This document shows positions 59,210 through 64,000 of a DNA stretch of 64,000 bases, in pieces. Position 1 is the stretch's first letter. Each line of letters starts with the position of its first letter. Location: assembly GCA_029339505.1 (NCBI GenBank), contig JAQISU010000345.1, positions 1,697,501-1,761,500 of the forward strand, given 5' to 3'. Made by a program: the position numbers and the translations under genes. The DNA is from Unio delphinus (lineage: Eukaryota; Mollusca; Bivalvia; Unionida; Unionidae). The notes below the pieces were generated by a model. That model worked only from the letters and a program-made list of their open reading frames with translations, had not been told where the DNA came from and searched no databases.

Positions 59210-60365
59210 GTTCGCATCTACCAGTTAATTTAACATGCTGTCATTGATATTTTCTGTACCAGTTAATTTAACATGCTGTGATTGATATTTTCTTTACCTG
59301 TTAATTTAACATGCTGTGATTGATATTTTCTTTACCTGTTAATTTAACATGCTGTGATTGATATTTTCTTTACCAGTTGATTTAACATGCTGTGATTGAT
59401 ATTTTCTTTACCTGTTAATTTAACATGCTGTGATTGATATTTTCTTTACCTGTTAATTTAACATGCAGTCATTGATATTTTCTTTACCAGTTAATTTAAC
59501 ATGCTGTGATTGATATTTTCTTTACCTGTTAATTTAACATGCAGTCATTGATATTTTCTTTACCAGTTGATTTGACATGCTGTGATTGATATTTTCTTTA
59601 CCTGTTAATTTAACATACTGTGATTGATATTTTCTTTACCTGTTAATTTAACATGCTGTGATTGATATTTTCTTTACCAGTTAATTTAACATGCTGTGAT
59701 TGATATTTTCTTTACCTGTTAATTTAACATGCAGTCATTGATATTTTCTTTACCAGTTGGTTTGACATGCTGTCATTGATATTTTCTTTACCAGTTAATT
59801 TAACATGCTGTGATTGATATTTTCTTTACCAGTTGATTTAACATGCTGTGATTGATATTTTCTTTACCAGTTGATTTGACATGCTGTCATTGATATTTTC
59901 TTTACCAGTTAATTTAACATGCTGTGATTGATATTTTCTTTACCAGTTGATTTGACATGCTGTGATTGATATTTTCTATACCAGTTGATTTGACATGCTG
60001 TCATTGATATTTTCTTTACCAGTTGATTTAACATGCTGTGATTGATATTTTCTTTACCAGTTAATTTAACATGCTGTGATTGATATTTTCTTTACCTGTT
60101 AATTTGACATGCTGTGATTGATATTTTCTTTACCTGTTAATTTAACATGCTGTGATTGATATTTTCTTTACCTGTTAATTTAACATGCTGTGATTGATAT
60201 TTTCTTTACCAGTTGATTTGACATGCTGTGATTGATATTTTCTTTACCTGTTAATTTTAACATGCTGTGATTGATATTTTCTTTACCTGTTAATTTAACA
60301 TGCAGTCATTGATATTTTCTGTACCAGTTAATTTAACATGCTGTGATTGATATTTTCTTTACCTG
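59210..60365. repeat. 38-bp minisatellite, about 30 copies, with acceptor-like motif
   Basis: Unit ttaatttaacatgctgtgat + tgatattttctttaccag, with cctg, aatt/gatt and tcatt variants. Begins about 47 bp after the donor of exon E. Confidence 0.97.
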
Positions 60366-63086
60366 AGTGGTCATAATCTCATGTATATCTCCGTTTGATG
60401 GCTCTTTTACCTAAGCGGGGGATCTTGAATGAAGCATGCTGATGATAAATTCCTGGCTTTGAAATGGGTCTTGTATTGTTTATAAAATTCTAATGACATT
60501 TGATACAACACGAGATAAGTCCTGCAGTATTTTTTGTTGGATAAATACAGCTATCAATATTTAAAATAATGCTATTTCTCAGTATTAATGTTCCTTAATT
60601 TCAAAAAGATTATATTTATGAGAATATTTTAATATTTTGAAATACTGGGTAGATGTAATTTATTTTTATAACCCCCACCTCTATGGCTGGGGTATATTAG
60701 ATTCTTTATTTCCATTTATCTGCTTATCCCACTATTTTGTGAACTCAGCTATAGTTCATTACACAGAACATCATGAATATTTATCCTATCTTTACTCATT
60801 AAATTTAGGATATTGTCATTAAATATAGCTAAAAGTACCAAATTCATTTTAAGTTATTTTTGCGGAATAGATTATATATATTTAGCAACATTTAATGATG
60901 CTGACATAAAAAGTACTGAGAGATAGTATCAAATTTGTGATGCTGTATTGAATGAATTTGCAGTATTTAATTGCTGTGAAACATTATATGGCCATCATCT
61001 AAGATTGACGAACATACAATCAGCTTCTTTGAAGATTTAGTGCCCTTTTAAGCTCTACAGGTCAGAGGACAAAAAAAGCTTTTGGCCTGCTCTCTTGTCC
61101 ATCTTCTGTCTAATGGTCCATTAAACCATTGTCCTGTCCATCCATAACAAGTTTTAGGTACAGAACTACTTGAAGAATTGCCTTGAAACGTTTTACACAC
61201 ATTCGTCCCTTGGTCTGCTTGGTTCTCAATGAAAATTGTTCATTTCAGACATCCCTTGGTCAAGTTGGTTCTCAATGAAAATTGTTCTTTTCAGACATCT
61301 AGTATGGCCCCCACCATCTTGAACATCTGCTTGTTGCTACTCTTCCTAAATGGATGGTCTTATAAAGAGGAGGGTTTCACAGAAATACTTTATCTTTATG
61401 ATGTGAAGGTGGTCATAAATGATAATAGTGCTGATCTTATGACCTTTTTAGTTGCCATGGCAATAACCTTGAAAATCTTGTTATGGCTGGTCCTCTTGAA
61501 TAAAAGGTCACATTAGTTTCGGGTTTACTCAGAGGACTTCTAATGATGTCTAGTTGGTCCTAATTGAAAAAAAGTGCCAATCTGACATCTGATAGAACCA
61601 ACACTGCAATCTATTTATTGCTGCTGTCCCTGATGTTATGTGCTTAGGCTCGAATAAACAGTAACATAGAAAGAGTGAAAATAACAAGCTTGTAAAAACT
61701 TAATAAACAATTTATTGAGCACAAATATTTTCCAGAAAAGAAAAATAACTTATGGTTTTAAGAATCAATTCCAAAATTAATCCAAAAATAATTCAAAATA
61801 TAATCCACTAGTGAAATTGCAAAAGTCCTGGTAATAAAATGTCCTAATAATTCCAAGTTCGAATCGTAGTGAAGCATCCAAGATGGAAGACAATGTCACG
61901 TGATGAAGTCAGTTCTGGTCTTATGAAATTCAATGAGCACAATTATTTTCCAGATAAATAACAAAATAAATCCTCTTGATCCAAACGAATTGAAATTATT
62001 TCCAGTACAAGGTAATTTAAAATAACTAAAAACAATACAACTTAATATTCTAACAGCCCATCTTCTACTAAATAGTTCACTCCAGAACATAATTTATATA
62101 CCTGTTTTTATGTAAACAAGGAAGGGGTCACATGATCTTCTAGAATCTTTAGAACAAAGTTACGTTCAAAAAATCTCGTGCACATCGTATGACCCAACTA
62201 AAAATAGAAAGATGTTTACAACAAAGCTCCATAATGTCCTTGGAATCAACCAATCATTTTAAAAGCTTGTTTACAACTCTGAAGTTAGGTCAGAAATGAG
62301 GTCAACATCTGGTGTTTATTTGTAGAGTACAGGTCATCCCACTTTATAAAAAAATATCTCCCAATGAATGAATCTTAAACTTAAAATGTCAAATTTGAAT
62401 CCGACAAACAAACAATTAAAACAAAAATAAATTATTTAAATCAAATATACGTAACACTGAACAGAAAGTTGTTTAAGCATTGGGTTTTTATGGAAGACTT
62501 CTTATGTTGTCAAAATAAAAATGGTGCTAATCTAAAGTCCAGAAAATCTCATTTGTGCTGCTTTGAGGAAAAAGGAAAGTCATTTTAACATGAGGTTTTC
62601 ACAAGAGAAGTAAATGCAAGGTCATACTGACATACCGTTTAAAAAAGAAGACTGAATGGAAAGCTATATTGACATGAGGTTTCAGAAGAATAAATAAGAT
62701 ATTTTGTACATGTGACAGAAGAGAGAGATCAGCTCAGGGCAGATTAGGAGATTTCCAATATTTGGTCATGAGTTTTAAAAGAGAGAGGATTTTCATTTAA
62801 TTTTAAAATATGCCTATATCTCATCATATTTTTCTAATATGTACCACAATAATTTTTAATATTTGCAAGCAGATCATTGCTGGGTTATATTAGTGGCGAT
62901 CTTCCTCATTGTCGAAGATGATATAAAGTTAACTAACCAAGGTTTTCTCCATAGTTTATCCAAATATCCTTCAGAATGGAAAATATCCATTTCAGTGTCA
63001 GCATTGGAATATCAAAATGAATCTACTGAGTATATGAAGAATTTTATATTTCGGTGGGTAAATTCAGATTGCAGAGAGACTATCAG
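60366..63086. other. Repeat-poor intronic sequence
   Basis: 2.7 kb with a two-copy motif (cttggttctcaatgaaaatt) at about 61220 and 61265, and an old-element-like stretch around 60985-61500. No terminal TMEM135 exon found. Confidence 0.5.
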
Positions 63087-64000
63087 AACTGCTCCAGACT
63101 GGTACTAAGTCTGATGTTGTTTTAATGTCAGTAAGAGTTGCTTCAGATTGGTACTAAGTCTGATGTTGTTTTAATGTCAGTAAGATTTGCTACAGATTGG
63201 TACTAAGTCTGATGTTGTTTTAATGTCAATAAGATTTGCTTCAGATTGGTACTAAGTCTGATGTTGTTTTAATATCAGTAAGAGTTGCTACAGATTGGTA
63301 CTAAGTCTGATGTTGTTTTAATGTCAGTAAGATTTGCTACAGATTGGTACTAAGTCTGATGTTGTTTTAATGTCAGTAAGAGTTGCTTCAGATTGGTACT
63401 AAGTCTGATGTTGTTTTAATGTCAGTAAGATTTGCTTCAGATTGGTACTAAGTCTGATGTTGTTTTAATGTCAGTAAGATTTGCTACAGATTGGTACTAA
63501 GTCTGATGTTGTTTTAATGTCAATAAGATTTGCCTCAGATTGGTACTAAGTCTGATGTTGTTTTAATGTCAGTAAGATTTGCTTCATGTTGGTACAAGTC
63601 TGATGTTGTTTTAATGTCAATAAGATTTGCTTCAGATTGGTACTAAGTCTGATGTTGTTTTAATGTCAGTAAGATTTGCTTCATGTTGGTACAAGTCTGA
63701 TGTTGTTTTAATGTCAGTAAGATTTGCTTCATGTTGGTACAAGTCTGATGTTGTTTTAATGTCAGTAAGATTTGCTACAGATTGGTACTAAGTCTGATGT
63801 TGTTTTAATGTCAATAAGATTTGCCTCAGATTAGTACTAAGTCTGATGTTGTTTTAATGTCAGTAAGATTTGCTTCATGTTGGTACAAGTCTGATGTTGT
63901 TTTAATGTCAATAAGATTTGCTACAGATGGGTACTAAGTCTGATGTTTTAATGTCAGTAAGATTTGCTTCAGATTGGTACTAAGTCTGATGTTGTTTTAA
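63087..64000. repeat. 49-bp minisatellite, about 18 copies, cut by right edge
   Basis: Unit ggtactaagtctgatgttgt + tttaatgtcagtaagatttg + cttcagatt. The array runs off the window. Confidence 0.97.

Noticed and set aside
62863..63108. Frame considered as a terminal TMEM135 exon
   Set aside because: Its peptide shows no resemblance to the expected C-terminal segment, and it runs into the 49-bp array.

Overview
The window is eukaryotic, AT-rich, intron-dominated DNA, most likely from a bivalve or another mollusc. Evidence: spliceosomal exons with GT/AG borders, five tRNA-headed SINEs ending in a 'gcgttaaac' plus short-tandem tail, two further SINE-like families, a CR1/L2/Jockey-type LINE 3' end, a pogo-like and a hAT-like MITE, and an animal gene (TMEM135). 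The species cannot be named from the sequence. There is no prokaryotic organisation, CRISPR array, operon or rRNA.

One protein-coding gene is supported: the middle of a TMEM135 (PMP52) orthologue on the + strand. Five exons were found: 15660-15701, 31214-31415, 49799-49966, 53614-53754 and 59065-59163. They join in phase into about 217 codons and align in order with the vertebrate protein, from just before its VGKEE motif to its IIYSISTA segment. The 5' exons probably lie left of the window and the last exon(s) right of it. Only about 0.65 kb of 64 kb is recognisable coding sequence, so nearly everything else is intron or upstream sequence of this gene.

The dominant feature is tandem repetition. 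By hand tally roughly 40% of the window is minisatellite: more than 45 arrays with units of about 15 to 90 bp, most unrelated to each other. Main arrays are 1-1016 (54 bp), 1379-2645 (26 bp), 2640-3930 (about 53 bp), 7689-8355 (28 bp), 11610-13010 (55 bp), 19922-21850 (26 bp), 33690-35205 (39 bp), 35300-38615 (35 bp), 47180-48420 (about 42 bp), 55780-57480 (40 bp), 59210-60365 (38 bp) and 63087-64000 (49 bp). Several show higher-order structure, nesting, or interruption by transposons. Most long open reading frames in the window are these arrays read through, and are not genes.

Mobile elements: five copies of one tRNA-derived SINE family (8839, 10326, 14127, 19571, 52091), three with good target-site duplications; two other tRNA-like SINE families (about 9898 and 57660; 51575); a 5'-truncated LINE (about 9131-9890); a pogo-like MITE (11426-11604); a hAT-like MITE inside the 35-bp array (37554-37762); a degraded Penelope/GIY-YIG-type reverse-transcriptase fragment (41754-42014, minus); and a three-copy fold-back family (about 5961, 14777, 39205), one copy carrying a perfect 23-bp hairpin.
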